From Saprospiraceae bacterium (GTDB lineage Bacteria; Bacteroidota; Bacteroidia; Chitinophagales; Saprospiraceae): a stretch of DNA of 64,000 nucleotides. Below, piece by piece: positions 49,227 through 58,564 of the stretch. The number at the start of each line of letters is the position of its first letter. The first letter of the stretch is position 1. Under the pieces are notes generated by a model. It was not told the origin of the DNA, ran no database searches, and saw only the letters and a list, made by a program, of their open reading frames with translations. The position numbers were made by a program, and so were the translations under genes. The DNA is taken from positions 744,001 through 808,000 of the forward strand of contig JADKCC010000002.1 of NCBI GenBank assembly GCA_016714785.1. The letters are read 5' to 3'.

Positions 49227-49945
49227 TTAAATATTTATCAAGTAAAAAAGTATATCTACTAATTAACATCATTATCCTTTTATTTGGTTATGGTTTTATA
49301 AACAAAGGTATTAACTTAATAGATACAAACTTAACGGGTTCGAATATTTATGTTTCTATAGGAACATCTTTAATTGCTGCCGGCATAATTATTTTTTTAG
49401 ATTTGTGGAAAATGTTAACTATTAATAAAATTACTGAAAAGGTAAAAAATATTATAAATGAATCTGGTGTTGAAAGGATTTTTAAAAAACGAGATTTAGA
49501 TAGATATGATGACTTAATTAAAAACCTAAATGAGAGTTTAGATATTTGTGGGTACTCTTTAGGTGGATTTTTTGAAAGTTTTGGTGAAGCTATTATAAAT
49601 AAATCGCAAAATAATATAAAAGTGAGAGTCTTATTTGTAGACCCTGAGTCTGAAGCCGCAAGACAAAGAGCAGAAATTGAAGGGAAATCGGTACAATTAT
49701 TCAAGGAAAGAATTCAAACGTTTAATAATTATTTTAATGGATATAGTTTTGTTGAAATCAGAAAAATAGGTGTTCCTTTGTCTTCAATGATTTATAGAAT
49801 TGATGACGTAATGTTCATTGGTCCACATTTCTATAAAAAGCAAAGTAAGTCAACATTAACAATTGAGTTAGCTAAGCAGAAATGGCTTTTTATAGAATTT
49901 CAGAAGGAGTTTGACAGAATGTGGAATGATGCAAAACATTTATAG
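49217..49945 (+). CDS. Two-TM membrane protein with PLD-like cytosolic domain, candidate effector (cassette gene 4)
   Basis: 242 residues. Two TM helices (YLLINIIILLFGYGF and YVSIGTSLIAAGIIIFLDL) form an N-terminal hairpin. The cytosolic part (from about residue 90) reads RYDDLIKNLNESLDICGYSL, GGFFESFGEAI, KVRVLFVDPESEAARQRAEI, VPLSSMIYRIDDVMFIGPHF, EFQKEFDRMWNDAK. This is the pattern of PLD-like domains that often ride on conflict-system regulators and effectors; I see no HKD motif, so nuclease activity is doubtful. The start overlaps the tmk end by 10 bases, showing translational coupling. A membrane-acting output is a hypothesis. Confidence 0.55.
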   Translation: MEIIKYLSSKKVYLLINIIILLFGYGFINKGINLIDTNLTGSNIYVSIGTSLIAAGIIIFLDLWKMLTINKITEKVKNIINESGVERIFKKRDLDRYDDLIKNLNESLDICGYSLGGFFESFGEAIINKSQNNIKVRVLFVDPESEAARQRAEIEGKSVQLFKERIQTFNNYFNGYSFVEIRKIGVPLSSMIYRIDDVMFIGPHFYKKQSKSTLTIELAKQKWLFIEFQKEFDRMWNDAKHL

Positions 49946-50108
49946 TTTTTTGCTACCTTTTTGATTTAAGGATATAGTCTTTAATTTTTTTTTGAAATTA
50001 TTATCTTCAGTTGTAGTATAATACGATAAAATCAGCACCCAATAATGTAATAAGATCATTAGCTTATATTACGATAGCAAATTTACATTAAAAGACAAGC
50101 ATATTTAA

Positions 50109-50613
50109 TCAGGATGCCATCATCCTCGCCCAAAGCCATCTGATCAGCACTAAAAATCCTATAAAAAATAATACAAACTGATAGAATGGCATGTAGGTAA
50201 ATACAAAAATATGGGTCTTTTCCAGTATCCACATCATGATCATTAGTACTGTAAGAATAAAAACTAAACTACCGATCTTATCAAAACCAGGTACATCATT
50301 GAGACTGACATTTCTTTTGATCATCCAAAGTGTGATCAACATACAAAGGACAGGGAGTAATTGAGTCAGCATGTTCATTTGCATGATGGGTTGACGCTCA
50401 AACAAGAAAGTATAAGCATTAAATGTTATCGCAAAAATACCTGGAATACAAGCCAAATAAACCAAAACAGTATAGAGATATTTCCAAGGACTGAGATGAC
50501 CTTCGTCTTTTCCAAATATCGATGCGAGAAAAGCCGTAAATGGCAATGCAAAAAATAAAAAGCACGATTGAAGGCTCTTTGGAAACGGTTTCAAAAAATT
50601 GTCCTAAAGTCAT
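50109..50613 (-). CDS. Uncharacterised integral membrane protein, one frameshift
   Basis: Two frames (50419-50613 and 50109-50594) join in the T-run near 50550-50558 to give about 168 residues with four or five TM segments: MTLGQFFETVSKEPSIVLFI then FFALPFTAFLASIFGKDEG, YLYTVLVYLACIPGIFAIT, MLTQLLPVLCMLITLWMI and FYQFVLFFIGFLVLIRWLW. I do not recognise the family. It is 3 bases after the DUF885 gene on the same strand and may share its transcript. Confidence 0.6.
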
Positions 50614-50616
50614 GTT

Positions 50617-52439
50617 TTAATTTTTAATGGGTAATGATTGTGTAATAAACTGGTTTACAATTCTTTCCAAAGTATTGAGTCTGACTGATCCATTGGCCAA
50701 AAGCATATCATGAAAAGTTTTGATGTCAAATTTGTCACCAAGCTTTGCTTCTGCCATTTGGCGCAGCTGTCTGATTTTTATTTCACCTATTTTATAGGAG
50801 ACCGCCTGTCCTGGCCAACCTATGTATCTATCTATTTCGGTGTTGACTTCATGCATCGACAGAGCGGTATTTGAAGCCATAAAATCAACTGCTTGCTCTC
50901 TAGTCCATCCTTTGTAGTGCAATCCTACATCCACTACCAGCCGACATGCTCGCCACATCTCATATGTAAGCCTTCCGAAATCTTCATAAGGTGTTTCGTA
51001 CATACCCGCTTCTTTTCCTAAGTATTCTGAATACAAACCCCAACCTTCTCCAAATGCACTGATGTAAAGATTTTGACGGAACTCTGGAACATTTTCCATC
51101 TCTCGGGAAAGCATGATTTGTAAATGATGTCCGGGCACAGCTTCATGCAGTGTCAATGCTGGTAAGGCGTACAAAGGTCTGCTTTCAAGCTTATAAGTAT
51201 TGACCCAATATGCTCCAGGTTTTCCAGTTTCGTAATTGCCTTCGGAATATCTGCCTGATGTGTAGTTGGGTGCAATCGAAGGTGATACTTCTTCTACAGT
51301 AAAAGGCATCCGAGGCAGCTTGTTAAAGTACTTGGGAAGTTTGCCTTCGATCTTTTTGGAAAGCCAGGTAGCGCGATACAGTAATTCTCTAGGTGTCTTG
51401 GCATAAAACTGTGGGTCTTGCCTAAGATATGTTATAAAATCTGTAAAACTACCTTTAAAATCTAATGACTTGATGATGGTTTCCATCTCTGCTTTAATCC
51501 TTGCTACTTCCTTTTCGCCAGTTTCATACACTTGATTAGGAGTCATTGCTAAGGTAGTGAAGTATTTTACTTTATCTTCATAATATTTTTTACCACTTTT
51601 TAGATGGCTGATACCAGGAATAGCTGGTGATGCTGGCAAATATGTGTCTTTCAAAAATATAGCAAATGAAAGGTAGGCAGGTTCAATTTCTTTTTTGACA
51701 AGTGTTTTTGCTAATTGAAACAGGCTGTCATTCGCTGCTAAAGGAGCTATAAAAATATTATCATTGATATCAATATTCGGAAAGGAGCCGTCAGATCTAT
51801 ACACCTTTGTGTGATTATGGCTGGAGATGTTTTACCTTCTTTGATTCCTTCTTCCATTAGTTTTTGGTTATATTGTATCAATCTTGGAAGGTCCTGTAGT
51901 TTTTGAAGGTATTGGATAGAGTCTTCCTTCGATTTTGGTGATGCATACTGTATGTAATATACGATATTGGTCAGGAATCCACCTTCAGAATTGAGCGGTA
52001 GTTGATGTGATTTAAATGAGATGTCATTGAGTTCGTTTTCCATCTCAAGCAATAACAAATCCTTATTGATAAAGTCATCCATTGTCATGGTTAAAGTATC
52101 GAGAGCCATTATTTGGGCTATTAGTCCAAGATATCCCGTTAATTTTAGATTGCGGATAGTATCTGTTTCTATCTCCCAAGGTCCAGATCTGAGTGAGTCT
52201 AACTGGTCTTTTAATTCTTCATATTGAGTTATTACTGCAAATAATTTTGGATTTGTTGCACTATTTTTACAAGATGTCATACTTAATATAGTTATCCCAA
52301 TAGCAACTGAAACACCTGAAAGCCATCTTCTTCTATTCAAAAATACTATTCCTGATGCTAACATGACCAATCCTGCTATCGTCGTCAATTCTTTTATCCA
52401 AGCTTGTCTGGCCGAAAGATGAAATACATGTTCAGGCAT
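50617..52439 (-). CDS. DUF885-family lipoprotein, probable zinc-metallohydrolase fold; one frameshift
   Basis: Two frames (51747-52439 and 50617-51804) join near 51800 in an A/G run. The body has the DUF885 metallopeptidase pattern: LPALTLHEAVPGHHLQIMLS (HExxxxHH-like), FGEGWGLYSEYLGKEAGMY, CRLVVDVGLHYKGWTREQAV and DRYIGWPGQAVSYKIG. A lipobox (ILSMTSC) lies at residues 50-56 of the longest frame. The natural lipoprotein start may be TTG 52340 (then RRRWLSGV...), and a TATTTTTG box on the minus strand (52338-52345) overlaps it; the extra N-terminal MPEHVFHLSARQAWIKELTT is therefore doubtful or belongs to a decayed upstream gene. Confidence 0.75.
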
Positions 52440-52484
52440 CTTTATAGATTCAATATATTCTATATGATTTTGAATATAAAGGCC

Positions 52485-53060
52485 TCATACCACCATAAAA
52501 AAAGCATTGATTATCATAAGGTAGCCAATATTCTTAGTATGCCAAACTTGGTTAAAATTTTTGAAGAAATAAAAGGTTCCAATTGCAATAGCGAAACTAA
52601 AAAGATAATAAACACGGTAAATTGGAAGGTATAAAAATAGCCAATACATAAAGTTAATAATGTTGAAATAAAAAATAACCACCCGATATTCAATAACTTT
52701 ACCATTTTGCCTAAAAATAGAAGTCTAATAACAAATATTAAAACCAATGTTAAGGGCAAGGTAATTTGTAATAACCAACCTTGACTTTGATCTTTTAGTA
52801 CTAATGACCAAAAGAAGAACGAAATCTCTATAACGACCAATAGAGCAGTAATAAAATACCCTAATAAAAGAAAAGTCTTTGGTTGTTCACTCGCCGCTGT
52901 TTGATCTATCGTAAAGTCATTTGAGTTGTTCTTTAAAGTCAAACCAATCAAGATAATAAAAACTAGAATTAGGATTATTAACAATCCATAATTTAAGACT
53001 ACTTCAGAAGATATCGGCTTGTAAGTATATTCAGAAGGTAACAAGAATGAAATATGACAT
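52485..53060 (-). CDS. Uncharacterised integral membrane protein, frameshifted
   Basis: Frames 52514-53044 and 52485-52682 overlap and share hydrophobic character; joining near 52620 gives about 190 residues with five TM segments (NYGLLIILILVFIILIGLTL, FLLLGYFITALLVVIEISFF, ITLPLTLVLIFVIRLLFL, and C-terminal YLFSFAIAIGTFYFFKNFNQ, NIGYLMIINAFFMVV). The start is unclear: ATG at 53060 in another frame or TTG 53044. No family recognised; no functional clue beyond membrane location. Confidence 0.45.
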
Positions 53061-53068
53061 TAGTAACC

Positions 53069-53435
53069 CTAAAGACCAATAAGATAAGGTATTTTAATAT
53101 TTTTTAGAATGGCATATTTAATTATGGTTCCTATCAATAACCCTTGTAGGACTGCCAAAATCAGCAAAGTCCAAACAGATGGATCAAAATAATATAAATC
53201 CAGAGTACCATTGTCCAATTATAATAACAATCATCTGAATAATTTTCGAGAGATTTAAATTTGATATTAAGAGTATTGCCACAAAAAACATCGTTACAGC
53301 TGCAAAGACTCCAACTGTGGTATAATCAAATGCCTTTACCTTAAGTAATGGTGGAATAAAACCATTAAACCAAATTGATAAATAAAAAGCGAGGAAAGCG
53401 TGAATTAAATTTTGAGATATTAATTGTTTATTCAT
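53069..53435 (-). CDS. Small uncharacterised membrane protein, frameshifted
   Basis: From ATG 53435 (MNKQLISQNLIHAF) one frame runs to 53184; an adjacent frame continues FDPSVWTLLILAVLQGLLIG, TIIKYAILKNIKIPYLIGL to a TAG at 53069-53071. One surplus base near 53190-53200 would unite them into about 121 residues with four TM segments. The start overlaps the end of the nucleoside permease gene by nothing but 8 bases of spacing, so they may be co-transcribed. Function unknown. Confidence 0.45.
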
Positions 53436-53442
53436 TTCAATA

Positions 53443-54501
53443 TTATTCCTGGTATTCAATTTTTTCGTCTTTGAACGCCGCTAAAAATATTATTAGAATG
53501 ACTACGGCAAATCCAGCTGGATACAACCATATAGTTTGCCAATCATTTGTATTAGTTTCTACTATTTTGCCAGCTACCCAAAATCCTATCAACATACCGA
53601 CACCATACGTAGCTAAAGTGATCAAACCTTGAGCAGCACTTTTAATGTGACTTCCCGCTTTTGCATTGGTATAAATCTGTCCACTTACAAAAAAGAAATC
53701 ATAGCATATTCCGTGCAATGCTATACCTAATATTAGCATAAAAGAAAAACTGCCAGCATCTCCAAAAGCAAATAAAATATATCTAATAGCCCAAGCCAAC
53801 ATGCCAACTAGGATAGTCATTTTAAATCCATATTTTTTGAAAAACAATGGCAATAAAAGCATAAAGCCCACTTCTGACATCTGCCCAATTGTCATTTTTC
53901 CTGTCGGATTTTCCATACCAATATTGACTAAAAACGGATTGGCATTGGCATAATAGAAAGCTAAAGGGATGCAGATCAGAATAGATGAAACAAAAAATAT
54001 TAAAAAGTTTTTATCCGCGAGCAATTTTATAGCATCCAATCCCACAATTTCTGAAAATGTGACTTCCTTGATTTTATCTACTTTTGGTGGTGTAGCAGGT
54101 AGTATAAAACTGAATAAACCCAAAATGGCTGATGCACCTCCTGCCAATAAAAACGTATTTTTTAGCATACCAGAACTAATCATATCTGGTGCGTCCCATT
54201 TGAACAAATAACTGATAGAAAGGCCTGCAATGATCCACCCTATTACAGTCCATACTCTAATGTATGAAAATTCCTTTGCAGGGTCTTTCATTTGATTAAA
54301 AGCTACTGAATTTACCAAAGCTAAAGTAGGCATATAGGCTACCATATAGCCCAAAACATAAGGGTAAAATGCACTAAAATCATTAGTCTGCGACATCATG
54401 TACATTAATCCTGCCCCTATTAAATGTAATACACCATTGTTATTCTTAATTTTTAAAATAATAGTCTGCAAAAATTTAATTTTTAAAATATAAAATTGCA
54501 T
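53443..54501 (-). CDS. Nucleoside:H+ symporter-like MFS permease, lacking the usual first two TM helices
   Basis: 352 residues, about ten TM segments. NHS-family pattern: GYMVAYMPTLALVNSVAFNQ, SYIRVWTVIGWIIAGLSISY, FANANPFLVNIG-like (YYANANPFLVNIGMENPTGK), TIGQMSEVGFMLLLPLFFKK, IRYILFAFGDAGSF, GIALHGICYDFFFVSGQIYT. Typical members start with MSIKxRLxxMxFLQFFIWGxW and have about 410 residues; here the protein opens with a Lys/Asn-rich MQFYILKIKFLQTIILKIKN and enters directly at the third helix. I find no missing TM1-2 in other frames upstream, so a real N-terminal loss is suspected. It is divergent from the SQR gene. Confidence 0.75.
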   Translation of the reverse strand: MQFYILKIKFLQTIILKIKNNNGVLHLIGAGLMYMMSQTNDFSAFYPYVLGYMVAYMPTLALVNSVAFNQMKDPAKEFSYIRVWTVIGWIIAGLSISYLFKWDAPDMISSGMLKNTFLLAGGASAILGLFSFILPATPPKVDKIKEVTFSEIVGLDAIKLLADKNFLIFFVSSILICIPLAFYYANANPFLVNIGMENPTGKMTIGQMSEVGFMLLLPLFFKKYGFKMTILVGMLAWAIRYILFAFGDAGSFSFMLILGIALHGICYDFFFVSGQIYTNAKAGSHIKSAAQGLITLATYGVGMLIGFWVAGKIVETNTNDWQTIWLYPAGFAVVILIIFLAAFKDEKIEYQE

Positions 54502-54532
54502 TATAGTTAAATTGTTACATTGGTTATTTCTG

Positions 54533-54548
54533 TGTAACTTATGTTACA
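54533..54548. promoter_or_regulatory. Perfect palindrome TGTAAC-N4-GTTACA between divergent permease and SQR genes
   Basis: TGTAAC (54533-54538), TTAT, GTTACA (54543-54548) is a perfect 6-base inverted repeat 59 bases before the SQR ATG and 32 bases before the permease ATG. The geometry suits a dimeric Crp/Fnr-type regulator; no such gene is in the window. Confidence 0.4.
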
Positions 54549-54569
54549 AACTGTTTTTAAAATTCTTGA

Positions 54570-54577
54570 TATGTTTG
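54570..54577 (+). promoter_or_regulatory. -7 box (TATGTTTG) for the SQR gene
   Basis: TATGTTTG fits TAnnTTTG, 29 bases before ATG 54607; the palindrome at 54533-54548 would lie about where the -33 region starts. Confidence 0.5.
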
Positions 54578-54606
54578 CGGGACAAATCATTAAAATCATT
54601 TAGCAA

Positions 54607-55865
54607 ATGGACAACAAAAAAACAAAAATCGTCATTATCGGCGGAGGTACTGGTGGCATTATGGTCGCTTCTAGGCTTTTAAGTATTAAAGCCAAAGTGG
54701 ATATCACTTTGTTAGAGCCTGCTGATACACATTATTATCAACCTGCATGGACTTTGGTAGGAGCAGGAGCCTACAATATGCAAAAAACAGCCAAACCAAT
54801 GTCTGAAGTAATGCCAAAAGGTGTTAATTGGCTTAAAGATTATGCTACTGGGTTCAAACCTTCACAAAACATGATTACCACTGCTCAAAATGGTGATATT
54901 GCTTATGACTTTCTAGTCGTTTCTCCTGGCCTCGTGATGGATACTTCATTAATAGAAGGTTTGACTGAGGCTTTGGGTCATGGTAATGTTTGTAGTAATT
55001 ATACCAATCCAGAACATACTTGGGATGTAATTCTGTAATTTCAAAGGTGGTCATGCTGTTTTTACCCAACCAACCACACCCATCAAATGGTGGAGCCCTC
55101 AGAAGATTGCTTATCTTGCCGCAGATTATTTCCGAATGCACAATATGAGTGATCGTACGAAGGTGACATTTGCAACTCCAGGTAGTGTTATTTTTGGTGT
55201 TAAACCTATTGCAGATAGCCTGATGAAAGTAGTGCAACGCTACAATATTGATTTTAAACCATTTTACGCTCCTATCAAAATAGATGGTGCAAACAAAAGA
55301 GTAACCTTTAAACATATCGGACCGAAAGAAAACCTATGTGTGGTGAATGACGATGGTACACCAGATATTTCTGGAGCACCTGATGAAATCACAATGAATT
55401 ATGATATGTTACACCTTGCTCCACCTCAAGCTGCTCCAAAATTCATTAGAGAATCTGAATTGGTCAATGCTGCTGGTTGGCTTGATGTAAATATCAACAC
55501 ATTGCAACATGTGAAGTATCCGAATATATTTGGATTAGGCGATGTAGCAGCACTTCCTACGGCCAAGACAGGAGCTGCTATACGTAAACAAGTACCTGTG
55601 TTGATTGCAAATATTTTGCATTTGATCAAAAATAATACTTTGGACAAAAAGATTTATGAAGGTTACTCTTCTTGTCCATTAGTAACTGGTTATGGCAAGA
55701 TGATTTTGGCCGAATTTAATTATAAAAATGAGTTCACGCTGATCCAAAACTCAAACAAATGCTGGTTTTGATAGTACTAAAGAAGATTGGAGACTATGGA
55801 TGCTTAAGAAGTATGGTTTGCCATACTTGTATTGGAACAAAATGATGAAAGGCGTAGAAGTATAG
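54607..55865 (+). CDS. sqr: Sulfide:quinone oxidoreductase (SQR), several frameshifts
   Basis: Fragments at 54607-55038, 55039-55771 and 55772-55865 join to about 419 residues. FAD-binding GGGTGGIMVASRL, LLEPADTHYYQPAWTLVGAG and PKGVNWLKDYATG are SQR-type; the middle continues FKGGHAVFTQPTTPIK, QKIAYLAADYFR; the C-terminal FAD motif is IFGLGDVAALPTAKTGAAIR, then a cysteine motif YSSCPLVTGYGKMILAEFNY and KYGLPYLYWNKMMKGVEV. The catalytic cysteine motif KCAGAPQK appears as KWWSPQK, where small indels have changed TGT-GG(T/C) codons; one indel pair could restore Cys. SQR oxidises sulfide and feeds quinones in the inner membrane. Divergent from the permease. Confidence 0.78.
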
Positions 55866-55880
55866 TGTTTTTTGTTGTTT

Positions 55881-55921
55881 GTAAATCCTGATATCTATTA
55901 TGATCATTAGGATTTACTTTT
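55881..55921 (+). terminator. Terminator-like hairpin after the SQR gene
   Basis: GTAAATCCT (55881-55889) pairs perfectly with AGGATTTAC (55909-55917), 19-base loop, followed by TTTTA. The long loop weakens it. Confidence 0.5.
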
Positions 55922-55954
55922 ACCTAAAAATCTAAAAAAAAACTATAAAAAAGT

Positions 55955-56034
55955 GCATCTATTAGTGATAATATGTTTAATTTTAGGCTACTAAACATAA
56001 AAATTAGTAACATATAAATACACTTAATAGATGC
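55955..56034. repeat. Nested inverted repeats covering the IS1380 transposase start
   Basis: GCATCTATTAGTG (55955-55967) pairs with CACTTAATAGATGC (56021-56034) apart from one bulged A. Inside, ATGTTTA (55973-55979) pairs with TAAACAT (55992-55998). The right arm contains the ATG at 56031. It may be the element's end structure or a translation-control fold; no terminal repeat partner at the other end was found. Confidence 0.4.
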
Positions 56035-57351
56035 GAGTCAAAAATACAAAACATATCCGATTTGAAGGTATAAAACTAAAAGTTCTTTCTCTGCTGAACG
56101 ACTTACTCAGTATGGTGGTCTTAGTGTTTTGTTCAAATACATTGATAAAATTAATATACCTTACATATTTGACGACTTGTTTCCAACTGTTAAACATAAT
56201 GCGACAAAGTTCAGTACTACACAAGTTCTGTTGAGCTTTTTATGCTCAGCTTTATGGCGTAAAGCACATATCAAGTATAGAAATTTTCACCAAAGACGTA
56301 TTGGTAAAGACCATTTTAGGCTTAAAAAACATATTGACGAAGACACCATAGGCAAACGCATTAGTTCCTTGGGACAAAAGGGAGCAATAGCATTACATGA
56401 AAGATTATTGGTTTTTAACAAGAGTTATTTAGATAGCTTATCATTACAGCGTATTACTTTTAGACCTCGACAGTACCGAACAAACTGTATATGGCAATCA
56501 GGATGGAGCTGCTAAGGGATATAATCCACACAAGAAAGGAGCCAACAGTTACCACCCGATTTTGTGTTATGTCTCAGAAGTTAAATATTTAGTAAACAGT
56601 TGGTTTAGAACAGGTTCTGCCTATACTGGCAATGGTGTAGTGGAGTTTATCCGCCAAACACTTAAAACTTTACCTAATAAAATCACATCAGTATTCCTTC
56701 GAGCAGATAGTGGATTTTTAACGGTGCATTATTTGATTTATTAGAACAAAATGGTCATACTTATTTGGTAAAGGTAAAATTAAAAAAACTTAAAAGCGTT
56801 ATTGAAAGTTCAAAGTTGGCGCACATTAGCTTGCAATACAAACATGGCGGTGAGCAGGTTTAATTACAAAGCAAAAGGCTGGAGTACTACAAGAACATTA
56901 CACGCCGTCAGAGTGATCGTTGGATATGTGGAAGTGGGAGAATTTTGGTAAAACAGAGCGTGTTGCCGAGTACAAATACTTTTGTTATTGTTCTAATCTG
57001 CCTTATCCAAGTGGTGATATACTACATGAAATCTATGGTCAAAGAGCCGAGAGTGAGAACTGGATAGAACAAACGAAAAATCATCTACTCGCTGGTCAAA
57101 CGAGAATGCGAAACTTTCATGGCAATGATATATTGTGGCAATTATCTGTGCTGGCATACAACATCTCTATTATAATGCGCTTCACAGCGTAAAAAACATG
57201 GCGAGAAGAATATAAAACTTTTCGGGACTGGTTCGTAAAGATACCTGCAAAAGTAGTCAGTAGTGCCGTAAATATTTACGTCAAGATGGCTAAATATTAC
57301 CATGCAGCCCACAGATGGTCGCAACTAGAACAACTAATCCTTCAGATATAA
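56031..57351 (+). pseudogene. IS1380-family transposase, broken by several frameshifts
   Basis: The pieces read, in order: MRVKNTKHIRFEGIKLKVL, SAERLTQYGGLSVLFKYIDK, INIPYIFDDLFPTVKHNATK, LLSFLCSALWRKAHIKYRNF, a first Asp region LLDLDSTEQTVYGNQDGA, RADSGF with the second Asp, and YGQRAESENWIEQTKNHLLA with the catalytic Glu, then RDWFVKIPAKVVSSAVNIYV, ending at TAA 57349-57351. These are the DDE blocks of IS1380. At least four frame changes separate them, so the gene is inactive as read. Element ends and target duplication were not found; only the nested inverted repeats at 55955-56034 hint at its left side. Confidence 0.75.
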
Positions 57352-57492
57352 GTTTGGACAAACAAATCAAGAGTGTTCAAACTAACCTTACCATTGGTAG
57401 GGATAAAGAAGTATGCCCTAATCCGTCTAAAAGTATCCTTTTATGAGGAGTGTAGAATACTTTTGTGTAAACTCCCTGGGGGAGTTAGTTTA

Positions 57493-57533
57493 GACAAAGG
57501 GGGATTGCCCATTGGGGGCAATCCCCCTTTGTC
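57493..57533. repeat. Perfect 18-bp GC-rich hairpin inside the IS256 leader
   Basis: GACAAAGGGGGATTGCCC (57493-57510) pairs completely with GGGCAATCCCCCTTTGTC (57516-57533) over a 5-base loop. It is by far the most stable hairpin in this AT-rich window and lies just before the element's promoter box TATGTTTG (57546-57553), 64 bases upstream of the transposase ATG at 57598. It could block read-in transcription into the transposase gene. Confidence 0.7.
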
Positions 57534-57597
57534 CCAAAATTTTTATATGTTTGCGGTGCTTACCCTGAACACATTTTTAACCTAACAACTTTTTGCA

Positions 57598-58564
57598 ATG
57601 CAAAGTAACAACATTAATTTTGATTTTACAGACATTTTTAAGAATGTAAAGGACATCAACGACTTCAAGTCGCCATGAATGGTATTTACAAAATTGGTAT
57701 TCAACACCTCCTCAACTCTGAGATGAGTCATTTGCTGGGGTATGACAAACATTCCATAAAAGGTAATAATTCCGGCAACTCCCGAAATGGTTCTTATGGG
57801 AAAAAGGTCAAGACAACTCAAGGCGAGATCGAAGTCCAGGTCCCTAGAGATCGTAATAGTGAATTTGACCCCTTGGTACTCCCTAAAGGGCAAACCACAA
57901 CGGCTAAAGTAGAATCTGTCATCACTTCCCTTTACGCTAAAGGTATGAGTACTCAAGATGTAGCAGATCAAATCGAACAGATATACGGTTTTAACGTCTC
58001 TAAATCATTTGTTTCTGATATCACCAATAAGATGCTCCCTTCCATCCTAGAGTGGCAAAACAGGCCCTTAGAGCCCATTTATTACATCACCTGGATGGAT
58101 TGTATTTGTTTCAAAATACGCCAAGATAACAAGGTGATCAATAAAAGTATCTATTTAGTTATTGGTCTGAAACCTGATGGATTTAAAGAGATCTTAGGCA
58201 TTTGGATAGCTGAGACGGAGTCCGCATCTTTTGGCTCTCCGTACTCTCTGAATTAAAGGATCGTGGCGTAAAATCCATCTTAATTGCTTGTACGGACAAC
58301 CTTACCGGCTTTACTTAGTGCCATTCAAGCATCCTTCCCAGATACGGTAACTCAGCTCTGTATTGTCCACCAAATACGTAACTCAGTAAAGTTTGTACCA
58401 TGGAAAGATAGAAAAATATTCATCGCCGATCTGAAGGAAGTTTATGGAGCTTTTTTATGGCAATTGACCAAATTCAATCAAAATGGACAATGCCAATTCG
58501 TGATTTTGGTATCATTCATAATCAAATTTCTATTATCTTTGATAATTTTTTAGAAAATGCCTAA
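57598..58564 (+). pseudogene. IS256 (mutator-type) transposase, frameshifted and internally deleted
   Basis: From ATG 57598 (MQSNNINFDFTDIFKNVKDI) a frame change at about 57675 leads to the main part: LGYDKHSIKGNNSGNSRNG, EIEVQVPRDRNSEFDPLVLP, GMSTQDVADQIEQIYGFNVS, YYITWMDCICFKIRQDNKVI (first Asp), then indels near 58235 and 58310 before CIVHQIRNSVKFVPWKDRKI, FIADLKEVYGA. Immediately after YGA the sequence jumps to LWQLTKFNQ and KWTMPIRDFGIIHNQISIIF, the extreme C-terminal block; about 150 residues with the last catalytic Glu are missing. Inactive as read; would need a helper transposase. Confidence 0.75.
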
